A stretch of 64,000 bases of DNA. It comes from Denitrificimonas halotolerans (lineage in GTDB: Bacteria > Pseudomonadota > Gammaproteobacteria > Pseudomonadales > Pseudomonadaceae). The DNA is taken from positions 1 to 64,000 of the forward strand of contig NZ_JAXIVU010000009.1 of the NCBI RefSeq assembly GCF_034259425.1. The letters run 5' to 3'. Every line of letters starts with the position of its first letter. Position 1 is the stretch's first letter. Both the position numbers and the translations under genes were made by a program. The notes beneath the pieces are model-generated. The model saw nothing but the letters and a program-made list of their open reading frames with translations. It ran no database searches and was not told where the DNA came from. Below are positions 18,191-27,518 of the stretch, in pieces.

Positions 18191-18220
18191 CTTGAAATAT
18201 TCATAAGCGGCCCCATCTAT
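18191..18220 (+). promoter_or_regulatory. Sigma-32 (RpoH) heat-shock promoter of dnaK
   Basis: CTTGAAA, a 13-base spacer, then CCCCATCTAT: a virtually perfect RpoH promoter 15 bases after the grpE stop and about 75 bases before the dnaK start. It gives dnaK-dnaJ an independent heat-shock start in addition to readthrough from grpE. Confidence 0.92.
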
Positions 18221-18293
18221 TAAGACAAGTAAGTAATAAGTTTCTCAGTCCAGCGTTGCGCTGTGAATGAATCAAAGTTTTAGGAGATTTAAC

Positions 18294-20210
18294 ATGGGTA
18301 AGATTATTGGTATTGACTTAGGTACCACCAACTCCTGCGTTTCTGTAATGGAGAATGGCGTTGCTAAGATTTTAGAGAACGCAGAAGGTGGTCGTACGAC
18401 ACCGTCTATTATTGCGTACACCAATGATGGTGAGACTTTAGTGGGGCAAGCTGCTAAGCGTCAGGCTGTAACTAACCCGCACAACACCTTGTATGCGGTG
18501 AAGCGTTTAATTGGTCGTCGTTTTGACGAAGACGTTGTGCAAAAAGATATCAAGATGGTGCCTTACAGCATTGTTAAAGCCGACAATGGCGATGCTTGGG
18601 TAGAAGTTAAAGGTGAAAAAATGGCACCACCGCAAATCTCTGCGGAAGTGCTGAAGAAAATGAAAAAAACCGCAGAAGACTACCTAGGTGAGCCAGTGAC
18701 CGAGGCGGTAGTAACTGTACCTGCGTATTTTAACGACAGTCAGCGTCAAGCCACTAAAGATGCCGGCCGTATTGCTGGTTTAGATGTGAAACGTATCATT
18801 AACGAACCAACTGCAGCTGCTTTGGCTTATGGTATGGATAAAGCACAAGGCGATCATACAGTTATCGTTTATGACTTAGGTGGTGGTACGTTTGACGTTT
18901 CAGTGATTGAAATTGCTGAAGTGGATGGTGAGCATCAGTTCGAAGTGTTGGCGACTAACGGTGATACTTTCCTCGGTGGTGAGGACTTTGATAACCGCTT
19001 AATCAATGACTTGGTAGAGCAGTTCCAAAAAGACAGTGGCTTTGATCTGAAAGGTGATCCGCTGGCTATGCAGCGCCTGAAAGAGGCTGCAGAAAAAGCT
19101 AAGATTGAGTTGTCTTCAGCGCAGCAAACCGACATTAACTTGCCGTATATCACTGCTGACGCAACCGGCCCTAAGCACCTCAATATTGTTGTGACTCGTG
19201 CCAAATTAGAAGGCCTAGTGAGTGACTTGGTTGAGCGCACGCTTGAGCCATGCCGTGTTGCATTGAAAGATGCTGGCATTGCGGTTGATGAAATCAATGA
19301 TGTGATCCTGGTGGGTGGTCAGACACGTATGCCGTTGGTTCAGAAAACTGTGGCAGACTTCTTTAAGAAAGATGCTCGTCGTGATGTGAACCCTGATGAA
19401 GCGGTCGCTATGGGCGCGGCAATTCAAGGTGCAGTATTGTCCGGTGATGTAAAAGACGTTCTTTTGTTAGACGTTAGCCCGCTGACCTTGGGTATTGAAA
19501 CGATGGGTGGTGTTATGACTGCTCTGATTGAGAAGAATACGACGATTCCAACTAAGAAATCACAAGTGTTCTCAACAGCAGATGACAACCAGAATGCAGT
19601 TACTATTCACGTTCTGCAGGGTGAGCGTAAACAAGCGTCGGCAAACAAGTCGCTGGGTCGTTTTGACTTGGCTGATATCCCACCTGCGCCACGTGGTGTG
19701 CCGCAGATTGAAGTAACTTTTGATATTGATGCCAACGGTATCCTTAACGTATCAGCAAAGGATAAGGCTACAGGTAAAGAGCAGTCTATCGTTATTAAAG
19801 CCAACTCAGGTTTAAGCGATGAAGAAGTTGAGCAAATGGTGCGTGATGCTGAGGCTAATGCTGAGGAAGACCGCAAGTTTGAAGAGCTAGCAACTGCACG
19901 TAACCAAGGTGACCAGTTGGTTCACGCAACTCGTAAGATGATCACTGAGGCTGGTGATAAAGCGACCGAAGAAGATAAGACCGCAATTGAAGCTGCTTTG
20001 GCTGAGCTGGAGGAAGCTGTTAAAGGCGATGATAAAGAAGCCATTGATGCAAAAGTGGAGGCTTTATCAAAGGTCACCGCGCCGCTTGCAGAGAAGATGT
20101 ATGCAGAGCAAGCACAGCAAGCTGAAGGTGCAAGTGCAGAACAGGCTGACAATGCTGAAGATGTTGTCGATGCTGAGTTTGAAGAGGTTAAGGATACGGA
20201 TAAGAAGTAA
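18294..20210 (+). CDS. dnaK: Molecular chaperone DnaK (Hsp70)
   Basis: Hsp70 chaperone, 638 aa as in E. coli. Nucleotide-binding domain with GIDLGTTNSCV, the EPTAAALAYG segment and DLGGGTFDVS; the linker DVLLLDV; the substrate-binding beta domain; the helical lid; and an acidic tail ending close to the EEVKD motif (EEVKDTDKK). The longest frame starts nine codons earlier at an ATG, but AGGAGA six bases before the second ATG and the conserved MGKIIGIDLGTT start fix this one. Works with the adjacent GrpE and DnaJ. Confidence 0.99.
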   Translation: MGKIIGIDLGTTNSCVSVMENGVAKILENAEGGRTTPSIIAYTNDGETLVGQAAKRQAVTNPHNTLYAVKRLIGRRFDEDVVQKDIKMVPYSIVKADNGDAWVEVKGEKMAPPQISAEVLKKMKKTAEDYLGEPVTEAVVTVPAYFNDSQRQATKDAGRIAGLDVKRIINEPTAAALAYGMDKAQGDHTVIVYDLGGGTFDVSVIEIAEVDGEHQFEVLATNGDTFLGGEDFDNRLINDLVEQFQKDSGFDLKGDPLAMQRLKEAAEKAKIELSSAQQTDINLPYITADATGPKHLNIVVTRAKLEGLVSDLVERTLEPCRVALKDAGIAVDEINDVILVGGQTRMPLVQKTVADFFKKDARRDVNPDEAVAMGAAIQGAVLSGDVKDVLLLDVSPLTLGIETMGGVMTALIEKNTTIPTKKSQVFSTADDNQNAVTIHVLQGERKQASANKSLGRFDLADIPPAPRGVPQIEVTFDIDANGILNVSAKDKATGKEQSIVIKANSGLSDEEVEQMVRDAEANAEEDRKFEELATARNQGDQLVHATRKMITEAGDKATEEDKTAIEAALAELEEAVKGDDKEAIDAKVEALSKVTAPLAEKMYAEQAQQAEGASAEQADNAEDVVDAEFEEVKDTDKK

Positions 20211-20249
20211 TCCTATTAACCTAAGCCCTGCAGTGATGCAGTCGTGATT

Positions 20250-20279
20250 CACCGCGCGGGACTTGCTCCCGCGTTGGTG
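20250..20279 (+). repeat. REP-like hairpin between dnaK and dnaJ
   Basis: CACC-G-CGCGGGA, loop CTTGC, TCCCGCG-TT-GGTG forms a strong GC stem without a following T-run. The core GGGA-CTTGC-TCCC resembles the core of REP palindromes scattered in Pseudomonas genomes. It may lower dnaJ relative to dnaK by partial termination or by protecting the dnaK mRNA end. Confidence 0.5.
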
Positions 20280-20314
20280 TCTCTGGCAGATGAGAATCCG
20301 GAGTTAAAAGACTT

Positions 20315-21433
20315 ATGTCAAAGCGTGACTATTACGAAGTGCTCGGCGTGGAGCGCGGTGCTAGCGAGGCGGAGCTAAAAAAGGCTTATCGTCGTCTGGC
20401 AATGAAATTTCACCCGGACCGTAATCCGGATGATAAAAATGCAGAAGAAAAATTTAAAGAAGCCAACGAAGCGTATGAGGTCTTATCTGACGCTGATAAG
20501 CGAGCAGCTTATGACCGTTACGGCCATGCTGGTGTAGATCCGCAGATGGGCGGTGGCGGAGGCTTTGGTGGTGGTAACTTCTCTGATGTATTCGGAGATG
20601 TTTTCAGTGACTTCTTTGGTGGTGGCGGTAGTAGCCGCGGTGGTCCACAGCGTGGTAGCGATTTGCGTTACAACATGGAGCTGGACTTAGAAGAGGCCGT
20701 ACGGGGCACCACGGTAACCATTCGAATTCCGAGCTTGGTTGATTGTAAAACCTGTGATGGCAGTGGTGCTAAAAAAGGTACTAGCCCAACAACTTGCACA
20801 ACCTGTAACGGTATGGGGCAGGTTCGCATGCAGCAAGGCTTCTTTGCTGTGCAGCAAGCTTGCCCACGCTGTCATGGTTCAGGCAAGATGGTGACTGATC
20901 CTTGTGGCGATTGTCACGGTGAAGGTCGCGTTGAAGAGGAAAAAACCTTGTCGGTTAAAGTGCCGGCAGGTGTTGATAGCGGTGACCGCATACGTTTAAG
21001 TGGTGAAGGTGAAGCTGGTGCTTTAGGTGGCCCAAGCGGTGATTTATATGTTGTTGTGAATGTGCGTCCGCATGCGATTTTCCAGCGTGATGGCCGTGAT
21101 TTATACTGTGAGGTGCCGATCAGTTTTGCCGATGCAGCATTAGGTGGCGAGTTAGAAGTGCCAACCTTGAACGGGCGCGTTAAGTTGAAAATTCCTGAAG
21201 GGACGCAAACCAACAAGCTGTTTCGCTTGAGAGGCAAAGGAGTCACACCTGTGCGTGGTGGTGGTGTTGGTGATTTAATGTGCCGTGTTGCTGTCGAAAC
21301 GCCGGTTAAATTGAATAAACGTCAACGTGAGTTGCTTGAGGAGTTCCGTGAAACATTGCAAGGTGATGATTCACATTCGCCTAAGAAAAGCAGCTGGTTT
21401 GAAGGTGTAAAGCGTTTTTTCGGTGATCTGTAA
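20315..21433 (+). CDS. dnaJ: Co-chaperone DnaJ (Hsp40)
   Basis: Stimulates DnaK ATP hydrolysis and delivers substrates. J domain with HPD at 33-35, a Gly/Phe-rich linker (about 75-115), four zinc-binding CxxCxGxG repeats (CKTCDGSG, CTTCNGMG, CPRCHGSG, CGDCHGEG), two C-terminal beta domains and a dimerisation end. Length of 372 aa is typical. Co-transcribed with dnaK across the REP-like hairpin; followed by a terminator-like hairpin before dapB. Confidence 0.98.
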   Translation: MSKRDYYEVLGVERGASEAELKKAYRRLAMKFHPDRNPDDKNAEEKFKEANEAYEVLSDADKRAAYDRYGHAGVDPQMGGGGGFGGGNFSDVFGDVFSDFFGGGGSSRGGPQRGSDLRYNMELDLEEAVRGTTVTIRIPSLVDCKTCDGSGAKKGTSPTTCTTCNGMGQVRMQQGFFAVQQACPRCHGSGKMVTDPCGDCHGEGRVEEEKTLSVKVPAGVDSGDRIRLSGEGEAGALGGPSGDLYVVVNVRPHAIFQRDGRDLYCEVPISFADAALGGELEVPTLNGRVKLKIPEGTQTNKLFRLRGKGVTPVRGGGVGDLMCRVAVETPVKLNKRQRELLEEFRETLQGDDSHSPKKSSWFEGVKRFFGDL

Positions 21434-21441
21434 TGGTTTAA

Positions 21442-21478
21442 GGGTGCACTTGGATTTCAGTGCACCCATTTGTATTTT
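21442..21478 (+). terminator. Intrinsic terminator after dnaJ
   Basis: GGGTGCACT and AGTGCACCC form a perfect nine-pair stem with an eight-base loop, followed by a T-rich stretch (ATTTGTATTTT). It separates the heat-shock genes from dapB, though the T-run is interrupted, so some readthrough is likely. Confidence 0.75.
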
Positions 21479-21498
21479 AATGAGCTAGGAAAATAACA

Positions 21499-22302
21499 AT
21501 GCTTCGAGTTGCAGTGGTAGGTGCCGCAGGGCGCATGGGTAAAACTTTGATTGAAGCGGTACGCATGGTGCCTAGCTTGCAATTGTCCGCTGCAATTGAT
21601 CGTCCAGAAAGCACTTTGTTGGGTGCTGATGTGGGTGAGTTGGCAGGTGTTGGACGTATTGGTGTCAAGCTTGTAGGTGATTTATCCAGCGTGTTGGATG
21701 ATTTTGATGTGCTGATTGATTTTACCCATCCAACGGTCACTTTGCATAACCTTGAAGTGTGCCGCCAGGCCGGCAAAGCAATGGTTATTGGTACCACAGG
21801 CTTTACCGAGGATGAGCGTCAGCAGCTTGATGATGCGAGTAAAAATATCCCGATAGTGTTTGCAGCAAACTTTAGTGTGGGTGTTAACTTATGCTTAAAG
21901 TTGCTTGATACTGCAGCACGGGTATTGGGTGATGATGCAGATATTGAAATTATTGAGGCGCATCACCGTCATAAAGTTGATGCACCATCCGGTACTGCAT
22001 TGCGTATGGGGGAAGTTGTGGCAGCGGCCCTAGATCGTAATCTGGCGGAAGTTGCTGTGTATGGTCGTGAAGGACAAACAGGTGCTCGTGAGCGTGAAAC
22101 GATTGGTTTTGCGACAGTGCGTGCGGGTGATGTAGTGGGTGATCATACGGTGCTCTTTGCCGCAGAAGGTGAACGTGTTGAGATTACTCATAAAGCTTCC
22201 AGTCGTATGACCTTTGCTAAGGGTGCGGTGCGTTCTGTACAGTGGCTGAAAGATAAGCCTGCAGGGTTATATGATATGCAGGATGTGCTCGAGCTAAAAT
22301 AA
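21499..22302 (+). CDS. dapB: 4-hydroxy-tetrahydrodipicolinate reductase
   Basis: NAD(P)H-dependent reductase in the diaminopimelate/lysine pathway, feeding peptidoglycan and protein. Rossmann motif GAAGRMG (8-14), DFTHP, the active-site block EAHHRHKVDAPSGTA with histidines and lysine at 155-159, and a C-terminal HKASSRMTFAKGAV segment. 267 aa, as expected. AGGA lies eight bases before the ATG. In Pseudomonas it also sits between dnaJ and carA. Confidence 0.97.
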   Translation: MLRVAVVGAAGRMGKTLIEAVRMVPSLQLSAAIDRPESTLLGADVGELAGVGRIGVKLVGDLSSVLDDFDVLIDFTHPTVTLHNLEVCRQAGKAMVIGTTGFTEDERQQLDDASKNIPIVFAANFSVGVNLCLKLLDTAARVLGDDADIEIIEAHHRHKVDAPSGTALRMGEVVAAALDRNLAEVAVYGREGQTGARERETIGFATVRAGDVVGDHTVLFAAEGERVEITHKASSRMTFAKGAVRSVQWLKDKPAGLYDMQDVLELK

Positions 22303-22345
22303 TTTATTTGAGTACTTCCTGTTAAATCAAAAAGGCCGTACAATT

Positions 22346-22370
22346 ACTTTTTAGTGTATCCACTAAAAGT
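22346..22370 (+). other. Inverted repeat upstream of carA
   Basis: ACTTTT(T)AGTG, loop TATC, CACTAAAAGT pairs almost perfectly. It lies 44 bases after dapB and before the strong terminator. It could be the first arm of a leader structure or an operator; the sequence does not decide. Confidence 0.35.
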
Positions 22371-22393
22371 GCCCCAATATGACGAATAAACTG

Positions 22394-22433
22394 AAAAGCG
22401 GAATGATGTGAATTTACGTCATTCCGCTTTTTT
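22394..22433 (+). terminator. Strong intrinsic terminator upstream of carA
   Basis: AAAAGCGGAATGA, a 12-base loop, then TCATTCCGCTTTT running into further T residues: a perfect 13-pair stem with a T-run. It most simply ends dapB transcription, so the carA promoter should lie either within or after it. An attenuator role is possible because it is only about 44 bases from the carA start. Confidence 0.88.
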
Positions 22434-22476
22434 GTAAGTCATGGGTGCAAATCAGGCTAAATAACGGGAGGTCTTC

Positions 22477-23613
22477 TTGACTAAGCCAGCCATACTCGCC
22501 CTTGCTGACGGCAGCATATTTCGCGGCGAATCCATTGGAATTGACGGTGAGACCGTTGGTGAGGTGGTTTTTAATACTGCCATGACCGGCTATCAGGAAA
22601 TTCTGACAGACCCATCTTATGCGCGTCAGTTAGTTGCTCTAACATATCCGCATATTGGTAACACAGGTACTACGCCAGTAGATGCTGAATCGAATCAGGT
22701 TTGGGCTGCGGGACTTATTATTCGTGACCTACCTTTGCTGTCAAGTAACTGGCGCGATAAACAACCTTTAGGTGAGTATTTAAAGGACAATAGGATTGTT
22801 GCTATTGCAGGTATTGATACCCGCCGTTTAACCCGTATCCTGCGTGACACTGGTGCGCAGAGTGGCTGTATCTTAACAGGTGAAGAGGCAACTGAGGAAC
22901 GTGCTCTTGAGTTGGCTCGTAGCTTTGGCGGGCTGCAGGGGTTAGATCTCGCACAGGAAGTGACCACCAATAAGGTATATGAGTGGCGTTCAGCACCTTG
23001 GCAGTTAGCCACTGACTCGCATGCAGAGGTTCCTGCTGAGCAGTTACCGCATCACGTCGTGGTTTATGATTTTGGGGTGAAGCGTAATATTTTACGGATG
23101 TTGGTTGCGCGCGGTTGCCGGCTTACGGTTGTGCCGGCAGATACACCGGCGAGTGAAGTGTTACTGTTAAAACCTGATGGTGTGTTTTTGTCCAATGGTC
23201 CTGGTGATCCTGAGCCGTGTGACTATGCAATTAAGGCTATTCAAGAAATTTTGGAGACAGATATTCCTGTCTTTGGTATTTGCTTGGGTCATCAGTTGCT
23301 CGCTTTGGCTTCAGGTGCACGTACCATGAAGATGAGCAGTGGCCATCATGGTGCTAACCACCCTGTGCAAGATTTGAAAACCAAATTAGTGATGATTACG
23401 AGTCAAAACCATGGTTTTGCGGTTGATAAAGACAGCTTGCCGGCACATTTAGTGGCCACGCATGAGTCTTTGTTTGATCAAACTCTGCAGGGCATTGAGC
23501 GCACTGATAAAGTGGCATTTGGTTTCCAAGGTCACCCTGAAGCCAGTCCAGGGCCGAATGATGTCAGTAGCTTGTTTGATCGCTTTGTAAGCAGTATCGA
23601 AGCACGTCGTTAA
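22477..23613 (+). CDS. carA: Carbamoyl-phosphate synthase small (glutaminase) subunit, UUG start
   Basis: Hydrolyses glutamine and passes ammonia to CarB for carbamoyl phosphate, the precursor of arginine and pyrimidines. Class I glutamine amidotransferase triad C269 (FGICLGHQ), H353 and E355 (GHPEASPGP), at the same numbers as E. coli CarA. The start is TTG with GGGAGG seven bases upstream; no ATG or GTG fits the conserved N-terminus KPAILALADG. A UUG start is, as I recall, also reported for Pseudomonas carA. leuE lies between carA and carB, as in Pseudomonas. Confidence 0.96.
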   Translation: MTKPAILALADGSIFRGESIGIDGETVGEVVFNTAMTGYQEILTDPSYARQLVALTYPHIGNTGTTPVDAESNQVWAAGLIIRDLPLLSSNWRDKQPLGEYLKDNRIVAIAGIDTRRLTRILRDTGAQSGCILTGEEATEERALELARSFGGLQGLDLAQEVTTNKVYEWRSAPWQLATDSHAEVPAEQLPHHVVVYDFGVKRNILRMLVARGCRLTVVPADTPASEVLLLKPDGVFLSNGPGDPEPCDYAIKAIQEILETDIPVFGICLGHQLLALASGARTMKMSSGHHGANHPVQDLKTKLVMITSQNHGFAVDKDSLPAHLVATHESLFDQTLQGIERTDKVAFGFQGHPEASPGPNDVSSLFDRFVSSIEARR

Positions 23614-23621
23614 GGCTATTG

Positions 23622-24281
23622 ATGATGCTGCCAAGCTTTGGGATCACAGACATATGGACCTATATCATAGGAACAATCTTTGTGGTGTTATTGCCAGGAC
23701 CTAACTCACTATTTGTTCTGGCAACAGCTGCTCAACGCGGTATTGCTGCAGGGTACCAAGCGGCTTGTGGGGTGTTTTTAGGTGACACCATATTAATGAC
23801 TTTATCAGCATTGGGCATTGCATCCTTGTTACGTACTGAGCCTGTGTTATTTGTTGGGCTTAAGTATTTAGGTGCAGCCTATTTATGTTGGTTAGGTCTG
23901 AATATGTTACGAGCAGCTTGGTGCTCAATGCGGAAAAAAACGCAAATGGTTGAAGAGTTGGAGCAGCAAAAGCCTATCGTGCAACCTCTACGTAAGGCGC
24001 TTTTGTTAAGTCTCTCTAATCCCAAGGCGATTTTGTTTTTTGTCTCATTTTTTATCCAGTTTGTGGATCCAGGCTACGCCTACCCTGGTATATCCTTTTT
24101 AGTACTGGGATTGATTCTGCAAATCATTAGCGGAATTTATCTAAGTCTATTAATTTTTAGCGGCGCTCGCTTAGCGCGCTGGTTCGGCCAACGAAAAAAT
24201 TTGGCTGCCGGCGCATTGAGTGGAGTGGGCGCCATGTTTGTCGGCTTTGGCGTGAAGCTGGCCACTGCAACCCTGTCCTAA
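23622..24281 (+). CDS. leuE: LeuE-type amino-acid exporter (LysE/RhtB family)
   Basis: A 219-aa inner-membrane exporter with about six membrane segments. It matches the leucine exporter LeuE closely in the segments LPGPNSLFVL, GYQAACGVFLGD and LSNPKAILFFVSFFIQF, the last being the RhtB-family NPK motif. TAAGG six bases before the first of two ATGs supports the start. It is inserted between carA and carB with short spacing on both sides, so probably co-transcribed; a LysE-family gene occupies the same place in Pseudomonas. The true substrate is untested. Confidence 0.82.
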   Translation: MMLPSFGITDIWTYIIGTIFVVLLPGPNSLFVLATAAQRGIAAGYQAACGVFLGDTILMTLSALGIASLLRTEPVLFVGLKYLGAAYLCWLGLNMLRAAWCSMRKKTQMVEELEQQKPIVQPLRKALLLSLSNPKAILFFVSFFIQFVDPGYAYPGISFLVLGLILQIISGIYLSLLIFSGARLARWFGQRKNLAAGALSGVGAMFVGFGVKLATATLS

Positions 24282-24296
24282 TATTACGAGAATCCC

Positions 24297-27200
24297 ATGC
24301 CAAAACGTACAGATATCAAAAGCATCCTCATCATCGGCGCTGGCCCAATCGTTATTGGTCAAGCTTGTGAGTTTGATTATTCAGGCGCGCAGGCTTGTAA
24401 AGCATTACGTGAAGAGGGTTACCGCGTTATTTTGGTGAACTCTAATCCTGCCACCATTATGACCGACCCAGCGATGGCAGATGCCACTTATATTGAGCCG
24501 ATCAAATGGCAGACCGTTGAGAAAATCATCGCCAAAGAACGCCCAGACTTATTGTTACCCACCATGGGTGGCCAGACTGCACTGAACTGTGCTCTGGACC
24601 TAGAGCGTGAAGGTGTTTTAGAGAAGTACGGTGTAGAAATGGTCGGTGCCAACGCTGATACCATTGATAAGGCAGAAGACCGCTCACGCTTTGATCAGGC
24701 CATGCGTGCTATTGGTCTTGAGTGCCCGCGCTCCGGTATTGCGCACAGTATGGAAGAGGCTTACAAAGTACAAAGCGAAGTGGGCTTTCCTTGCATTATT
24801 CGCCCAAGTTTTACTATGGGTGGTACAGGCGGCGGTATTGCTTACAACCGTGAGGAATTTGAAGAGATTTGTACTCGCGGTTTAGATCTATCGCCTACTA
24901 AAGAACTCTTGATTGATGAGTCTTTGATCGGCTGGAAAGAGTATGAGATGGAAGTGGTGCGTGACAAAAATGACAATTGCATTATTGTCTGTTCCATTGA
25001 AAACTTCGACCCTATGGGTGTGCATACTGGGGACTCCATTACTGTTGCGCCGGCACAGACTTTAACGGATAAAGAATACCAAATTATGCGCGATGCATCT
25101 TTGGCCGTCATGCGTGAAATTGGCGTTGAAAGTGGTGGTTCAAACGTTCAGTTTGGTATCAATCCTAAAGATGGACGTATGGTGGTGATTGAGATGAACC
25201 CGCGGGTTTCACGTTCATCAGCCTTAGCCTCGAAAGCTACGGGATTCCCGATTGCAAAGATTGCTGCCAAGTTAGCGATAGGTTACACCTTGGATGAGCT
25301 GAAAAATGATATTACTGGCGGTCGTACCCCAGCATCTTTTGAGCCGTCGATTGATTATGTCGTAACTAAAATTCCACGCTTTGCTTTTGAAAAGTTCCCT
25401 AAAGCCGATGCGCGTTTAACCACTCAGATGAAATCTGTTGGTGAGGTGATGGCCATTGGCCGCACATTCCAAGAGTCGTTACAAAAAGCCTTGCGCGGCT
25501 TGGAAGTGGGTGTCGATGGTTTAGATCCTATTCTGGATTTAAATGATCCAGAGGCTGCGAGTATTTTACGCCGTGAGCTAACAGTGCCTGGGGCTGATCG
25601 TATTTGGTATTTGGCTGATGCGTTTCGTTTTGGGATGACCCGTGATGAGATTTATGACCTTACTAAAATCGACCACTGGTTTTTAGTGCAGTTAGAAGAT
25701 TTAATGCTTGAGGCTGAGCGTTTAAAAACAATGGGCCTTGCTGAAGTTGATGCGGCGCAGATGTTTAAGCTGAAGCGTAAAGGTTTCAGTGATGCGCGTT
25801 TAGCAACTTTGCTTGGAGTAACTGAAAAGAATCTGCGTACTCGCCGCCAGCAGTTGAATGTTTTTCCTGTCTATAAGCGTGTTGATACGTGTGCTGGCGA
25901 GTTTGCTACAGATACGGCTTACATGTACTCAACGTATGAAGAAGAGTGTGAGGCCAATCCAAGTGATCGTAAAAAAATCATGATTTTGGGTGGTGGTCCA
26001 AACCGTATTGGTCAGGGTATTGAGTTTGACTATTGCTGTGTGCATGCTGCTTTAGCGATGCGTGAAGATGGTTATGAAACCATTATGGTGAACTGTAACC
26101 CAGAAACTGTATCTACGGATTACGATACTTCTGACCGCCTCTATTTTGAGCCGGTTACTTTAGAAGATGTGTTGGAAATTGTTCGAGTGGAAAACCCCGT
26201 GGGTGTGATTGTGCAATACGGTGGTCAGACTCCGTTAAAAATTTGTCGTGCCCTAGAAGAAGCGGGTGTGCCTATTATTGGTACTAGTCCAGATGCTATT
26301 GACCGTGCTGAAGATCGTGAACGCTTCCAACAGATGGTGGAACGTTTGAATTTACGTCAGCCTGAGAACGCCACCGCACGCAGCGAAGAAGAAGCTATCA
26401 ATGCGTCTCGTGAAATTGGCTATCCATTGGTTGTTCGTCCATCCTATGTCTTAGGTGGTCGTGCCATGGAGATCGTTTATGATGAAGCCGAGTTGAAGCG
26501 TTATATGCGGGATGCGGTGAAAGTATCTAACGACAGTCCAGTGCTGCTTGATCACTTCCTTAATAGTGCAATTGAAGTGGATGTGGATGCGGTTTGTGAT
26601 GGTGAAATCGTTGTTATTGGTGCGATTATGCAGCATATTGAGCAGGCGGGTGTTCACTCAGGTGACTCTGCTTGTTCATTACCTCCATACTCATTGCCTG
26701 CTCATATTCAAGATGAGATTCGTGCCCAAGTGACTCGAATGGCGTTGGAGTTGGGCGTGATGGGCTTAATGAACGTGCAAATGGCGGTACAGGGCGAAGA
26801 TATTTATGTGATTGAAGTGAATCCACGTGCGTCACGTACAGTGCCTTTTGTGTCTAAATGCATTGGTGAGTCTTTGGCAAAAGTGGCAGCACGAGTTATG
26901 GCTGGCAAGACATTAACAGAGTTAGGTTTTACCAAAGAGATCATTCCGCCATTCTTTAGTGTTAAAGAAGCTGTTTTCCCATTTGCTAAATTTCCTGGTG
27001 TTGATACGATTCTAGGACCAGAAATGAAGTCTACGGGCGAAGTGATGGGCGTGGGTGATAGCTTTGCTGAAGCCTTTGCTAAATCACAAATGGGAGCTGG
27101 TGAGGTCTTGCCAACCAGCGGCTGTGCATTTGTTAGTGTACGTGAAGACGATAAAACTTACGTTGCTGATTTGGCCCGTGACCTAATTGCACTAGGCTTT

Positions 27201-27518
27201 ACTTTAGTGGCAACCACTGGCACTGCAAAAGTCATTGAGGCTGCAGGTTTAGAGGTGCGCCGCGTAAACAAAGTGACTGAAGGCCGTCCTCACATTGTTG
27301 ATATGATTAAGAATGATGAGGTAACTTTGGTCATCAATACCACCGAGGGGCGTCAATCTATTGCTGACTCCTTCTCGATTCGTCGAAACGCTCTGCAGCA
27401 CAAAGTATACTTCTCTACCACCTTGGCGGGGGGGCAAGCTGTTTGTGAGGCGCTTAAATTCGGTCCAGAGAAGACCGTGCGTCGTTTGCAGGACTTGCAT
27501 TCAGGAATTAATGCGTGA
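24297..27518 (+). CDS. carB: Carbamoyl-phosphate synthase large subunit
   Basis: 1073-aa synthetase subunit with two homologous ATP-grasp halves: the first phosphorylates bicarbonate, the second carbamate. Glycine-rich motifs include GAGPIVIGQACEFDYSG and GGGPNRIGQGIEFDY at the start of each half, with GGTGGGIAYN in the first ATP-binding domain, and the C-terminal MGS-like allosteric domain (about 935-1073; ATTGTAKVIEAAG) that binds UMP and ornithine. Its stop overlaps the GTG start of greA by four bases. Confidence 0.98.
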   Translation: MPKRTDIKSILIIGAGPIVIGQACEFDYSGAQACKALREEGYRVILVNSNPATIMTDPAMADATYIEPIKWQTVEKIIAKERPDLLLPTMGGQTALNCALDLEREGVLEKYGVEMVGANADTIDKAEDRSRFDQAMRAIGLECPRSGIAHSMEEAYKVQSEVGFPCIIRPSFTMGGTGGGIAYNREEFEEICTRGLDLSPTKELLIDESLIGWKEYEMEVVRDKNDNCIIVCSIENFDPMGVHTGDSITVAPAQTLTDKEYQIMRDASLAVMREIGVESGGSNVQFGINPKDGRMVVIEMNPRVSRSSALASKATGFPIAKIAAKLAIGYTLDELKNDITGGRTPASFEPSIDYVVTKIPRFAFEKFPKADARLTTQMKSVGEVMAIGRTFQESLQKALRGLEVGVDGLDPILDLNDPEAASILRRELTVPGADRIWYLADAFRFGMTRDEIYDLTKIDHWFLVQLEDLMLEAERLKTMGLAEVDAAQMFKLKRKGFSDARLATLLGVTEKNLRTRRQQLNVFPVYKRVDTCAGEFATDTAYMYSTYEEECEANPSDRKKIMILGGGPNRIGQGIEFDYCCVHAALAMREDGYETIMVNCNPETVSTDYDTSDRLYFEPVTLEDVLEIVRVENPVGVIVQYGGQTPLKICRALEEAGVPIIGTSPDAIDRAEDRERFQQMVERLNLRQPENATARSEEEAINASREIGYPLVVRPSYVLGGRAMEIVYDEAELKRYMRDAVKVSNDSPVLLDHFLNSAIEVDVDAVCDGEIVVIGAIMQHIEQAGVHSGDSACSLPPYSLPAHIQDEIRAQVTRMALELGVMGLMNVQMAVQGEDIYVIEVNPRASRTVPFVSKCIGESLAKVAARVMAGKTLTELGFTKEIIPPFFSVKEAVFPFAKFPGVDTILGPEMKSTGEVMGVGDSFAEAFAKSQMGAGEVLPTSGCAFVSVREDDKTYVADLARDLIALGFTLVATTGTAKVIEAAGLEVRRVNKVTEGRPHIVDMIKNDEVTLVINTTEGRQSIADSFSIRRNALQHKVYFSTTLAGGQAVCEALKFGPEKTVRRLQDLHSGINA

